DNA of 64,000 bases from Artemia franciscana (taxonomy: Eukaryota > Arthropoda > Branchiopoda > Anostraca > Artemiidae): positions 33,948,917 through 34,012,916 of the forward strand of contig NC_088872.1 of the NCBI RefSeq assembly GCF_032884065.1, read 5' to 3'. Each line of letters opens with the position of its first letter. Within the stretch, counting starts at the first letter, position 1. A program made the position numbers and the translations under genes. Of this stretch, positions 1-11,010 are shown piece after piece. The notes below the pieces were generated by a model. The model was not told the DNA's origin. It did not search any database and saw nothing but the letters and a program-made list of their open reading frames with translations.

Positions 1-1228
1 AAGACTCTACACCGTGTTTCCAAATGCAGACCACATCATCCATGAATCTGCCCCAGAAACAAGGAGAGAGCCTAAAACTGTGTATGGCGGAGGTTTCAAT
101 AGATTCCATGAAGAGATTTGCCAACAAAGGGGAGAGAGATGCCCCCATAGCCAAACCAAACACCTGTTTATAAAATTCATCTCTAAAACCAAAATAAAGA
201 GAATGTTCATTTGCAAGAATAACCAATTTCATAATGACTTCAATCTCCAAACTCGCCATGGTCACATCTTGTATCAAATCAAAGTGCTTTTGTAATTTAA
301 TCCTTAATATATCCTCGCACTTTTTTACGTTACAATTTGAATACATGGACACTACATCAAAACTACAGAGAATTGAATTCTCCTCCAGTGTGAAATTTTT
401 TAACTTATTAGTAAGATCAGTGGAATTTTGTATATATGATTTTTGTGTTCCTAAGAGTGGACGCAATGCCACCGACAACCACTTTCCTAATTTTGCCACT
501 GGTGATGAAAAAGTTGATACAATGGGACGGAGGGGGACTCCCGTCTTATGAATTTTGGGTAGGCAATAGATCTTTGGTGCGGAACAACCTCTTGGATAAA
601 ATTTATTATAAAATCGTGGGGTAATTTGTAAATTATTTTTCAGGGACTCCAATTCCTTTCTAATCGATTTTACATATTTATCCGTAGGATCGAAATCCAA
701 TTTCTTGTAAAAAGTGGTATCCGAAATGATTGTATTCATTTTACGATCATAATCATCGGTATCTATAATTACAATAGTGTTGCCTTTATCTGCCCTAGTG
801 ATAGGAAGGGTCTTATCCTTTTTCAAATCAGAAAGTATTTTAATGTCATTTTTTATTATATCATTATCAATTTTTTCATGTTAAAAGTCTTAAGTTTCCT
901 TACGATTTCAGCTCTAAGTTCTTGAGGAGCTTCGACTTTATCAATAGAAGCCATAATTCCTGACTCTACGTTAGAGATTATTTTGAATAAGAAATTGGGG
1001 TTGGAAAACAGAATCTAAAACCATTCGACAAAACTGCCTCTTGTTGACTACTAAGAGTTTTAGACGACAAACTCTTAGTGGCAGGACCCTGACAAAAACG
1101 AGGATAAAAAATATCCGAATTCTGGAACTTTTCAAACAAAAGGCTATTGAACTTGTCGACCAAACGAACCTTTGACAAATGGAAATCATGTTGACTACTA
1201 AGAGTTTTAGACGACAAATTCTTAGTGG
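1..1228 (-). pseudogene. Penelope-like element reverse transcriptase, N-terminal half, frameshifted, runs off the window edge
   Basis: Reading leftward from about 1228, a Penelope-like element (PLE) ORF can be followed in three frames. The N-terminal part carries SSKTLSSQQEAVLSNGF, then ISNVESGIMASIDKVEAPQE, then TRADKGNTIVI, APKIYCLPKIHKTGVPLRP, motif A SFDVVSMYSN, motif B GLAMGASLSPLLANLFME and the catalytic motif C RFMDD close to base 30. These motifs in this order are typical of PLE reverse transcriptases, which copy their RNA at the target site. Two frame breaks are visible, near 985 and near 877. The second looks like one base lost next to an A run. The ORF is still open at base 1, so the thumb and endonuclease lie outside. 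It is broken here and probably a dead copy, although an assembly indel cannot be excluded. Confidence 0.85.
1043..1228. repeat. 39-bp direct repeat (1043-1081 and 1190-1228) at the junction of the two Penelope copies
   Basis: The two 39-bp copies differ at one base and are offset by 147 bp (49 codons). On the minus strand both encode the phrase LSSKTLSSQ. The right copy ends where the plus-strand Penelope fragment begins, so the repeat marks the junction between the two elements. Confidence 0.8.
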
Positions 1229-2258
1229 TTTAGAGTCTTTAGACCTTTTCCATAAACATTTAAATAGTTTTGATAAAAACGTAAAATTTACAGTGGAGTT
1301 TGAAGAAAGTGATAAACTACCTTTTCTGGATATCTTATTGATCAAAAGTGAGGTCCATTTACTTTTTTCAGTTTATAGAAAGCCTATCCACAATGATAGG
1401 TATTTGAACTTTCACTCTTGCCACCCTATCTCAGTGAAACGAGGGGTTGTGATTGCACTGGTGGATAGAGCTTTCAGGATTTGTTCCCGGGAGTTTTTAG
1501 ATTCTGAGTTGTTATATTTGAGGGATGTTTTATTTTGTAATAGTTACCCGATTAAATTCACTGATAAAATAATAAAAAATAGACGCATTAAACACAACAA
1601 TGGGGTTATTGGGGTTTCACAGTGCACAGAATTGGACTTACCGAAACGTTTCATTTCCTTACCTTATGTACCTACTTTGGGGGAGATGCTTAAAAGAATT
1701 TTGGGTAAACATAACATTGATACTTGTTTCCAATCAGTGACACCATTAGGTAGTTTTCTTAATTCTGGGAAGGATTTAACCCGGGGGGATTTAGTTAGTG
1801 GGGTATATAAAATTCTTTGTTCCTGTGGAAAGTTTTATATTGGTAGAACTCACCAACAATTTACTGAAAGATTTATTGAGCATCGCTACTCAATAGAAAA
1901 AACCCTACAACTAAGAAAGCCTCCCGAAACTTTTGTTTCGGCTCTAGCTGAACACACATTCTTTTATCCTGAACATTTTATACAATTTGATGAGGCTACA
2001 GCTATTTCTAAGGATAGAGGTTTTTCTCAGTGGGCGAGGAAGGCTATAGAAATTAAAAAACATATATTTGCTAATATTTCAATAAATAGAGACACAGGGA
2101 ATTTAAATATTGACCCAATTTATGATATTCTTTTAAAAAATGAACCAATAGTCGATGGGGGAATTGAAATTTTACACAATCACCAGGGGACAAGATTACC
2201 CACTAGACCAAAAAGAGTTGCTTCAATGTTAGCTTACAAAAGGATTATTTCAGAATAA
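1179..2258 (+). CDS. Penelope-like element C-terminal fragment: RT thumb plus GIY-YIG endonuclease
   Basis: The 359-codon ORF is intact. Residues 47-90 (KLPFLDILL, VYRKPIHNDRYL, HPISVKRG) match the region after the RT palm in Penelope-like elements. Residues 208-291 form a GIY-YIG endonuclease: GVY 208-210, a CxC pair at 214/216, YIG 220-222, Arg223, His235, His259 and Glu291. This nuclease nicks target DNA during retrotransposition. The Met at 1179 is probably accidental. Element-specific sequence starts near 1229, just after the motif C region in family order, so this is a 5'-truncated copy lacking the catalytic RT motifs. It points away from the minus-strand copy on its left. It is followed by a hammerhead-like motif and a (TA)n tract. 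Confidence 0.88.
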   Translation: MEIMLTTKSFRRQILSGLESLDLFHKHLNSFDKNVKFTVEFEESDKLPFLDILLIKSEVHLLFSVYRKPIHNDRYLNFHSCHPISVKRGVVIALVDRAFRICSREFLDSELLYLRDVLFCNSYPIKFTDKIIKNRRIKHNNGVIGVSQCTELDLPKRFISLPYVPTLGEMLKRILGKHNIDTCFQSVTPLGSFLNSGKDLTRGDLVSGVYKILCSCGKFYIGRTHQQFTERFIEHRYSIEKTLQLRKPPETFVSALAEHTFFYPEHFIQFDEATAISKDRGFSQWARKAIEIKKHIFANISINRDTGNLNIDPIYDILLKNEPIVDGGIEILHNHQGTRLPTRPKRVASMLAYKRIISE

Positions 2259-2425
2259 GTTTCAATTTTCATAAATTTTCCTCAGTTGCTCTTTGATTCT
2301 CATTGAAGTAACTCGCATAGATGCTTTTCCTTACGTGGATAAGTAGCGACAATTGTATTTATTATATTTGGTGGTGGTTTTTATTTGTTTTTAGATTAGT
2401 TTTCTTTTTAATTTTCTATCTTGTG

Positions 2426-2458
2426 CTGAAGACGCCTTGTTTTATACAGGCGAAACAT
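2426..2458 (+). ncRNA. hammerhead-ribozyme-like core downstream of the Penelope ORF
   Basis: CTGAAGA (2426-2432) is followed by a GCC/GGC stem (2434-2436 with 2449-2451) and then GAAAC (2452-2456). This matches the order CUGANGA, stem II, GAAA of the hammerhead core, where position 7 is free. Penelope-like elements are known to carry hammerhead motifs, which supports the reading. I could not convincingly draw stem I or the cleavage site, so activity is unproven. Confidence 0.35.
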
Positions 2459-2586
2459 CCGCGTTGTTTTAGTCTTTTAATTCTACTGGCCGTCGTCTCG
2501 TTTGAAGTTTTCTTTTTTAGAGTTTTATCTCTCTTGATTGTTTATTGCAAAATCTATTGTGGTAATTACCCGACTGTGGCGAATGA

Positions 2587-2587
<1 letters not shown>

Positions 2588-2649
<62 letters not shown>
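2588..2649. repeat. (TA)n microsatellite
   Basis: Uninterrupted TA dinucleotides of about 62 bp at the 3' end of the Penelope fragment. Confidence 0.97.
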
Positions 2650-2650
<1 letters not shown>

Positions 2651-2798
2651 TGGCAACGATTTTGGCACTGATTTGTACTAGATTTTTGTCTATTGAATAT
2701 TACTACTGTCAGTGCAGTTAGGAAATAATGAACGACTTAAAAATTATTCTAAATCCAATTTTGAACTTTTATTTCTTGACTGATGATCAATGGTATCA

Positions 2799-3225
2799 AA
2801 TAGTTTGTGGTATTGAACTGTAAGGAGCAACCCGGCTCAATAGTGATCAAAACTATAAAAAACGAAATTATGATACCAATAGATACATCAAAAGAATTGT
2901 ATTTTTATGCTGATTTTAAATATGTCAAATATATTAGTCCTACTCATCAAAGTTATGTGCCTGATAAAATTTGCCTTATTTAAAAAAAGGGGGAAACACC
3001 CCCTAAAAATCATAGAATCTTAATGAAAATCACACCATCAGATTCAGCGTATCAGAGAACTCTACTGTAGAGGTTTCAAGCTCATATCTGCAAAAATGTG
3101 GAATTTTGAATTTTTTTGACAGAAGAAAGATCTCGAATGCGTGTTTATTTGTTGTTTTTTTTTGTTTTTTTTTTTCAGGGGTGATCGTACGGACCCAGTG
3201 GTCCTATGACAAGCTTTTTCAGTCA
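2799..3225 (+). repeat. Family A fragment, hairpin end
   Basis: A diverged copy of the Family A terminus. A decayed hairpin (AGTTTGTGG..TTGAACT) is followed by AAGGAGCAACCCGGCTCAAT and the conserved body up to the block reading GTGATCGTACGGACCCAGTG. No palindrome end is present. No gene is visible from here to 3500. Confidence 0.75.
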
Positions 3226-3499
3226 TGATACTATTCTGTAGACAAAGGAGGTTTACCATCAGATGCTAGAAATTAGAACACATTTAATTAGATGCCAAAA
3301 AGATGATGAAAAACATTTGTAAGTGGTTCACAGTGAAAAGAAAATCATATCAAAAGTAAAACGTAAGATTCTGAAATTCGTGATATACTCACCATGTGAA
3401 ATTCCAGCAATTGGAAATGCGATCGTTGCAACGTTAATATGTTGAATGAATGAAATTTCCCTTAAGATTGACAGTTTTACCAAGTTAAATAAGCAACAT

Positions 3500-5185
3500 C
3501 TCACAGTGCCTGGCCCCCTTCTGCTCAGCTGTCTTGCAGCAATGACTAATCCAAGCCTCCTACCTATGCACTTGTGTTAAAAAATTGCCTGTCCAATCTT
3601 TCATCTCCACTATTAAGGAAAGATTTTATTGATAAAATATGTCCTGAAGCTGCAAATGACATTTCAGAGGTGAAATATCCCTCATCAGAATGCAGAACTA
3701 TAGTAAAAAGTAAAGTCAGTGCCTCCTAAATTGCTGACCAGATGAAAAAGTCCCAACTTGGCCTTTTATCCTCTGTTAAATCTCCTGCCTTCATCAGTGT
3801 AATAAAAGGCTTACCAACATAAATAAACAAAAAAGATTTAGAGAAAATTATTACCAAATGTGGCAAAGCTTTGCAGTGTGGCAAGTTACGTGTCTACAAG
3901 ATTTACTTTGATTGACTGAATGATCTAGGTTCGCTTTCAAAAATTCTGTGAAGGTGAGATACAAGAAGTTAGCTGTCCAGGAATTTAAATTCACACCCAG
4001 GCAGTGTATCAGATACCAACAAGGAAATATAGGTGCTGATTTTAAGAATGCAGAACTGTGCTCTTGCTGTGGTTCCATGGAGCACTCTTCCATCTGCAAT
4101 AATCCATGTGTTTGGAACATGCTCTGCATTACATGTAGTGTCTGGCCACACCTGTTACAGTGTCAAATGCCCTGGGAATGCTCAAACCAACAAACAAGTC
4201 ACTAAGTAGATAAATGGATGTTAACTTTCTCTTTTGGAATATTAAATGGTGGTCTTATTAAGAAAAGACCTATTCTTGAGAATATATTTCAAAATCATGA
4301 TATTCTGTGTTTACAAGATCATTACCTTTGTAACCAAAGCCTTGGTTTACTGGACAATAGTGCCAACTTTAAAACTTTTTCAGTCCCAGCTAAGCATATT
4401 AATTTCAAAGAGAGAGCTTCTGGTGGTATTGCTACTTATGCAGCATCAAATCTTAATTCAAGTGTTTTCTTTTCTAGTGAAAGTTTTCAGCTGTGTGAGT
4501 ACGCGATTCCGTAGTAATAAATGTGTATTCACCTACAAATTACAAAGATGAAGATTTGGAGAGATTTTGCATTGACAGTTAAGAAAACTTAGCTCATGTC
4601 CTTGTTATGTCCTTAAACTGAAAATCCCCTGTTTGATTGTAATTGATTTTAATTTTGAGTTAAATTGCAGTTTGTTTTCAGCTTCTATCTGTGCTTCTTT
4701 ACTAGACAGAATATTTGGTGATTATTTTAAGGTTCAACAGGAATACGCTAGGTTTACTTACATTAATTCTATAATCTTGATATGCTTTGTGTTTAGGTGT
4801 TTTCTAAATTTCAAGTTTCAGACCACATTCCTATTACTTCTAGTTTTAAATAAGAAGCTTCCCAGGTTCATGTGTTACAGGCTAATTGTTCACTGCCATA
4901 CATGGTATACTATCATGATTGGAAATAAACCAACACATCTAAGTAATCTGGAACTTCTGATAGCATCCTTAACATGACCTGGGTTCCATTTCATCTTCTG
5001 CAAAAGTCTTCCATTGAAGACATTAATGAAGAAAGATTAACTCTTGATATCTATTCTGCAGAAATCTACCATATGCTTTTGTGCACTGAGAAAAGGGCAG
5101 TTGCTCTTAAGAAAATCTGTATTGGCACTGAAGTTCCTGGGTGGTCAACAAACCTAACAGTGTCTGAAGCTTGAGACTGGGCTAA
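3500..5185 (+). pseudogene. decayed non-LTR retrotransposon: gag-like ORF1 tail and APE endonuclease (element 1)
   Basis: Several frames carry a degenerate LINE. At about 3600-4200 the gag-like ORF1 reads SVIKGLPTNINKKDLEKI and KVRYKKLAVQEFKF. This is followed by a cysteine/histidine-rich stretch, CSCCGSMEHSSIC, resembling the zinc knuckles of LINE ORF1. From 4218 an apurinic endonuclease-like domain reads KRPILENIFQNHDILCLQDH, then ERASGGIATY, then VSDHIPI further on. A post-endonuclease linker (PGWSTN) precedes 5185. Stops and frame changes are frequent, and no reverse transcriptase follows. The copy is old and inactive. The clade cannot be fixed without the RT. Confidence 0.72.
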
Positions 5186-5196
5186 ATTAATGAATT

Positions 5197-5746
5197 TTAA
5201 ATTAAAATGTTCCTCAAATATATCTCAGTTATTGGTGCCTCTTGATGCTCTCCTGCAGGGCTTCTAGTGTATTTGCAAGAGCATGTAATGCTTCCCCTTT
5301 CCAACAAGCACTGGATTTGGACAGTATTGTGAAGTCCTGTTTTTTTTTCTGCTTTCATTGTCATTCTGTCTGCCCCTTTCTGCATCATCTCACTGCTTTT
5401 CATTATTCTTTTCTGTTTTACTTTGATATTTTCTATCTCTTGGTGGAGCTCCTTTCTTTTCTTCCATTTGCAGTTTGTTCTTAATTGATGTTCCATACTG
5501 AAGATATTGCCTATACCTTATTCTTTCTTCAATACAGTGTTGCATAAAGTCTCTTGGCAGAGTTTCACCAATACCACACTTAGCAATTGCATCCTGGATT
5601 CGGTGCAATACTATCAGACTGAATTCTTCCCTGAGGTTTGTAGTTGCATGTAATGATTCTGTCACACTCAGAGGCAGTGCATCATCCTGCATTGAGAAGA
5701 GCCCAATAGAGTTTCTTAAGGGGCGAACAGTGTCCACACACAACAA
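5197..5746 (-). pseudogene. unidentified minus-strand ORF pair with coiled-coil-like, Lys/Glu-rich C-terminus
   Basis: Two overlapping minus-strand frames (5746 to 5390 and 5496 to 5197) together read like one broken protein. The upstream part is ordinary in composition (PLSVTESLHATTNLREEFS). The downstream part is rich in Lys, Glu and Met (KVKQKRIMKSSEMMQKGADR), suggesting a coiled coil. I do not recognise the family. It lies between two plus-strand LINE fragments, in the same direction as the ORF at 7440-7745, so both may belong to one inserted element. Confidence 0.35.
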
Positions 5747-7439
5747 TTGTACAATTCTGCTTTGATAGTAGGTGGATTCAAAAATGAATGGGTTTTAAAA
5801 GGAATGACATATATTTATTGAGACAGTGTTTTCATGTCTCTCTGTTATTGGTTGTTATTTTGCTGATTAATTTCCGGGTTACCAATTCTGAATTTTTTTC
5901 CAGAAAATTAAAAGCATAGAGATTACTTAATCTAGTGGCAATAATCTGTAACATTTTAGCAGGAATCTAACATTTAGCAAACTCTTACAGGTGACTAGTT
6001 GTCATCAAGAATTTGTGATTTAACTGACAGGAAGGGAGTAAGATTTGGTTGAAGTTTTCAAATGAATATATTGAGGAAATTTTTCTATGCAAAATGCCTT
6101 GTACATTGACAGAGGAAAATAAAAAGAATGAGCCAGAGGTGATTTTAAATAAACTGGTATAATTTTAACAAATGAGATTATCTTGATTGAGAAGAATTTT
6201 ATAAACAGGGAGGATTTTTATGAGGAGGAGCCATTTGAGGAGAGAATTAGCTAACACAGTAAATGCTTGAATAGTCAAAAAGAAACTTTGGTTGAAACCT
6301 AATGAAAAACTTGACTTTTTCATTGGGTCTGTCCTACTCATTGAATTATGAAATATGAGTGACAAATAGCCTGAAGAGGGGTGGGGGCAGGAATTAAATG
6401 AAATTTAAATACATAATTAACTAAAATAAATGTAAGTTTTTGGGAAATTTTTAAGAAAACCCTATAAATTCACAAAGGTTAGACAGTAGATACTTTTAAA
6501 TGCATGGAATATACAAACATTAATGATAAAATACATTTTCTTAGAAGCAAGGCTGTATCCAGAGATGATTTAACACCCCTGAAATTTTTTTCAAAACACA
6601 ACAAAAATGCATATCAATTTTTTTTTTGATTTTTTTTTGTAACTAATCCCCCCCCCCCAAAAAAAAAAAAATACAGATACTGCCTTGCTTAGAAACCATG
6701 CAAGCAGTTTTATTTGCCCCTTGATCCATTGAGAAATGCATTGCAGATTGTGATAATATGTGGTACTTGTAAACACCACAATGACCCCAATCATTTTCAA
6801 CTATAATGTGCCATTATTTTTGTTTTCAAGGCAAGTATTCTTTTGGCACAGCCTCCATTCCTCTATATTAAAATTTTCTGCAATGACAGGACTGTTTACT
6901 TCCAGAACTGCCGTATCACCAGAAAAAAAGGTTGCTAATCCATCAGGACTGGCTTAAAAATATCCATATTCAATATGAACAAAAATCCTGAAGAATACAA
7001 AGTCCGATATAGCGATTTGTCTGTATATTTGCCCATATTCCATTGCTTTAATCTCTCAGTTCTGTGATAAAGCAGTTGGCGCACTAACACTTCAACAGTC
7101 TTCATCCATCTTTTATAAATTATTCCAGGTACTGATGCAGTTACCCTATTTTTTCTATATTCTAGTCATATGTTGTCAATACAATTACTCTGAAGTCATG
7201 CTGCTTCTTCTATTTGATAAATTTCAAAATCAGTACACTGTACTTGGTTCAAAAAATCACTTTTTGAGTCTTCAAAAGAATCAGGATCTAAATCTGGAAC
7301 ATGTGCATTGGGGCTGTAGTTTTGTCAGGTTTTGAGACTTACTTTGTAGATTGTTTTGCAAACAGACGTCTTTTCGATTTCCATGCCTGCTTGTTAATGG
7401 TGCTTCTGGTCCGCTTCAACAAATGGCTTGGTATTGATC
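5747..7439. other. no recognisable gene; A/T-rich unique or decayed sequence
   Basis: No motif-bearing ORF is seen on either strand. The phrase AAGGCTGTATCCAGAGATGA near 6549 resembles GGGCTGTATCCAGAG at 16602, and a looser match lies near 51150. This suggests a short unnamed dispersed repeat. C8-9 and A12 runs lie near 6650. Confidence 0.5.
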
Positions 7440-7745
7440 CTAAACCTCTGCAAAATATATGCAAAACCCTGAATGTCCCTTAAAATATTTTATGCCCTCA
7501 GCAGTTTTTGCTACCATTATGGTTTTCCCCCCAATAAGCTTAGTAACTATGCTCATAAAATATTCAGAAAGGTTGCTAGTACTGTTTCTGATGAGAAATT
7601 GGGCTCTAGTTAAAGTGTCAAAGGCTGAATACACATGACTAAGGAAAATATTGCTTGGGACATCTTCTTTGTTGAATTCAAGAATGCTTCCTGCCATTTC
7701 TGAGCATTGTGTATGAAATGGTATGACTAACATATCAGATTCCAT
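7440..7745 (-). pseudogene. unidentified minus-strand ORF, possibly transposon-derived
   Basis: The 101-codon ORF reads HVYSAFDTLTRAQFLIRNST followed by NLSEYFMSIVTKLIGGKTI. The pattern N-x-x-S/T-N-x-x-E-x-x-M-x-I-x-x-K-x-x-GGK reminds me of a conserved segment in Mutator-like transposase-domain proteins. That is recall, not an alignment. It is in the same direction as 5197-5746 and sits between the two LINE fragments. Confidence 0.35.
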
Positions 7746-7870
7746 ACCTGTGCTTGGTCCCTGTCAGTTCATTAAACATTTATGGTCAGGAAGCAGAGTG
7801 TTTTCATTCCTGCAATGCTTCATACAAATGTAACAGTATTTATTTCTAATCTGAACCTTTAGAAACTTTT

Positions 7871-10800
7871 TTGAATTTGATTTTCACTCCATTTAACTTC
7901 CAGACCAGGTATAACATTTCATATAACTCTTTCTCAACTATAGATTTGCTTCTGGGTCCTTCTTCATATTATGATCTAGTTCAGATAGTAAAGGTGTTGT
8001 CTCTGCAATATGATCATTCTGCAATTCTTACATCATTTCAAGATTTATACTATTCTCCCAAACCTCACATAACTACATTTAATAACTCCAAAGGCAATTG
8101 GTCCCTTTTTGGGAGATATTAAAGAAAGTAGACTTTTCTTTTGTTTCTTCCAATTCTGATATTAATGCCATTGAGTTTGATTTGAAATCAATCCTGCTGC
8201 AGTCAGCTAAATTGGCAATGACTAAGGTACATTTTTACAATGGCTCCAAAAGACCCAAGAACTGGTGGAATGATGAGTGTAGGGCTACAGTTCAGGCAAA
8301 AATAAAGGCTCATAAAATGTTTCAAAAGTAACTATCTCAGTCAACAGCAATCTCTTATAAGCAAGCATGTGCTAAGCTGAAACTAGTTTGTAGGAGAGCT
8401 GAACAGGGTACATGGTTGAATTTCAGCTCAAGTATCAGTTTTAGAACCCCAATTTCATTAGCCAACTAAATATTGGGAAGCAGTCTAATGATGACCTTAG
8501 ATATGATATCATTCAGGATGGTTATCCAATTGTCTCAGATAAAAAGAAGGCAGATATGTTTACTAATATCTATAAGAATGACTGCTCAGATTTTCATTGT
8601 ACCCAACCTCCTTCCTGCACTTTGCCTCTTACCTGTTCATATAAAGACGCCCTAATGAAACCTTTTTCCCAAGATGAATTAAGTGTAGCACTTTAATATC
8701 AGGTCTTCCCCAGGTCATGATAGTATTTATATGAAGTGGATGCTTGAATCCCTAAAGGTGGTTCATACTGCCCACTTAAGGCTTTGTAATCTTATTTTGG
8801 TCAAGCCAAGTTCCCAGATGCTTGGAAGATTGCTCAGGTATTTCCAGATTTAAAACATTCTCACTCATCTAGTGATCCCAAGTCTTACCATCCTATATCA
8901 GTATTACCTGCCTTTAATAAAATTCTGGAAAGGCTTGTCTTATCAAGAATTGAGTGGTTTGCTGAAGTCATTAATCTCTTTCCTAGTGAACAAATAGGTT
9001 TCAGAAAAGGGCATAGTTCTTTACACAACATTACCTGGCTAGAAATTTGTGTTTCTAATTTGCTTAAAATAAGACTTGTCACAATGGTTGTTCTGTTTGA
9101 CTGGTCAGATGCCTATGGCAATGTATTTCACAATAAATTATTGGAACTTTTAATTAATCTTGACTTCCCTTATTTTTTCATAATTGTTATGAAGTCCTTT
9201 TTTACTGATAGATGTTTATATGTTCAAGTAAATCAGTCTAGAGTTAAGTTCCATTACAAGAGGTCTTCCTCAAGGTGCAATACTGAGCCCTCAACTTGTA
9301 TGTTTCTGTATTTCAAATACCTCATGCATCATTTGGCCTTTATGCAGATAATTTGATTATTTGGAAGTCTGGAAGGAATATTGGCCTTCTTCAAAGTCTA
9401 ATTCAACAGGATATAAGATTAGTCTGGAATTTCTCTTTAGCTTTTGGTTTCCCAATCTCAATTAGTAAAACAAAAGCCATTATATTTACTAATGGAACTA
9501 CAGATCCTTCTAATCCACTAACAATTTTCTCAAAGGAGATCCCATATTGCAATTCAGTGAAGCAACTTGGTTTATTTTTGGATTCTAGAATGCAGTGGCA
9601 TGAACATATTAATTCTTTGAAATCTTTTATTATTCAGAGACTTTGTATTCTAAAGAGACTTTCTGGAAGTAAGTGGGGATGGCATCCAAAAATTATTTGG
9701 ATTTTTATAAATTATATATTCATTCAAATATAGAATATGGGATCCAATTTTCCTCAGCTTACTCTCCATCCTCATTGAAAATCCTTCAATCTTTGCAAAA
9801 CTCTGCTATTCAAATAGCTTTGGGTGTGCATAAGCATACTCCTCTGTCTAAGCTAAAAATATTGTCTGGATTGTTGTCCCTAAGTGAAAGAAAATCTGGT
9901 CTTAGGATTAAGTATGTCTTGTAAATCTAGGCTTATGGAACCAAGCATGCTGTATATGCACATACCTTTGCTGGGAAGTCAGCCTGTCCCAATCTGCATT
10001 CATCATGGAACCAATTTCAACTAGAGGTCCTAAATTGGAATCAATACTCTCCTTATGCACATCCCTTTACTAAGTCCCCTCCATGGGAAATGAGTCCACC
10101 AGGTTGTCAGGTAGACCTTATTTCAATTAATAAAAACTTGATTCCTAATTATGAGATTCAGACTATTTTGGCTGAACAGATCTCAAAGATATACCCTAAT
10201 CATAGAAAAATATATACAGATGGATCTGTCCAGAGGGAGAGAGCTGGAGCAGGAGCATGTATCATCCCTGAACTTGAACATCTATTCTTCTCTCCAATTG
10301 GGATCTTCTGTTTTGTCTGCCAAATTATGTGCCATTCACCTGGCCTTTGATACACTTATAAATTTTAACACAAAATCTGAAAATATACTCTGTCTTTCTG
10401 ACTACAAATCAGCATTGCTATTGCTGTGAAATATTAATAGAACAGCCAATGACAAGGATTTATATAATATCAGAAGACATCTTCTTAATCTTGAGACTAA
10501 AGGCAATGAGATTTATTTCCAATATGTTCCAAGTCATAAAGGCATCAAATACAATGATATGGCTGATTCTCTAACAGTAAAGGCATCCATGTTAATCCCT
10601 AGTCCTTCCTCTGACCTCAATTCATGAGATATCATCAGGCAAAGATCTAATGTTAATTACAGTAAATTAATTTAATCCCTATTTTATATGAGATTAAATA
10701 CTGTGCTATATTACCAGCTGAAATCTGGTGTTCTAAACAGCCTATTATTTAATTGGAAACTACATCAGTCAGTCCCCTTTATGCCAAGTCTGTTTCTCAA

Positions 10801-11010
10801 TAGATGAAATAATTCAGCATGTATTATTTGATTGCCAGGCTCAGATTAAGGAGACTATTTCTCTAAAGTATTTATGCTCCTTGGCTAAGATTCCAAATAC
10901 TTATACAACTATTCTGAATTTTAACCTGTCCTGAGATATTGACTGTAAGATATTTAAGGTATCTATTAATATCTTAAAAAAGAGAAAATTGGTTATTGAT
11001 GATTAAAGCT
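7871..11010 (+). pseudogene. decayed non-LTR retrotransposon: endonuclease tail, reverse transcriptase and RNase H (element 2)
   Basis: Motifs occur in LINE order across changing frames. The endonuclease tail reads STIDLLLGPSSYYDLV..YDHSAIL (7920-8030), then the linker KRPKNWWNDEC (about 8250). The RT reads PISVLPAFNKILERLV (about 8895), FRKGHSSLHNI, motif A FDWSDAYGNVFH (about 9090) and motif B RGLPQGAILSPQL (about 9260). Motif C is YADNLIIW (about 9340). The RNase H domain reads KIYTDGSVQRERAGAGACI (10195-10255), AKLCAIHLAFD, SDYKSALLLL and YVPSHKGIKYNDMADSL. A terminal Cys-rich stretch (CQVCFSIDEIIQHVLFDC) follows near 10780. EN-RT-RNase H is the layout of I-group LINEs. The usual YADD is YADN, and many stops are present, so it is dead. 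It has its own endonuclease tail and linker, so it is not the continuation of element 1. Confidence 0.85.
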
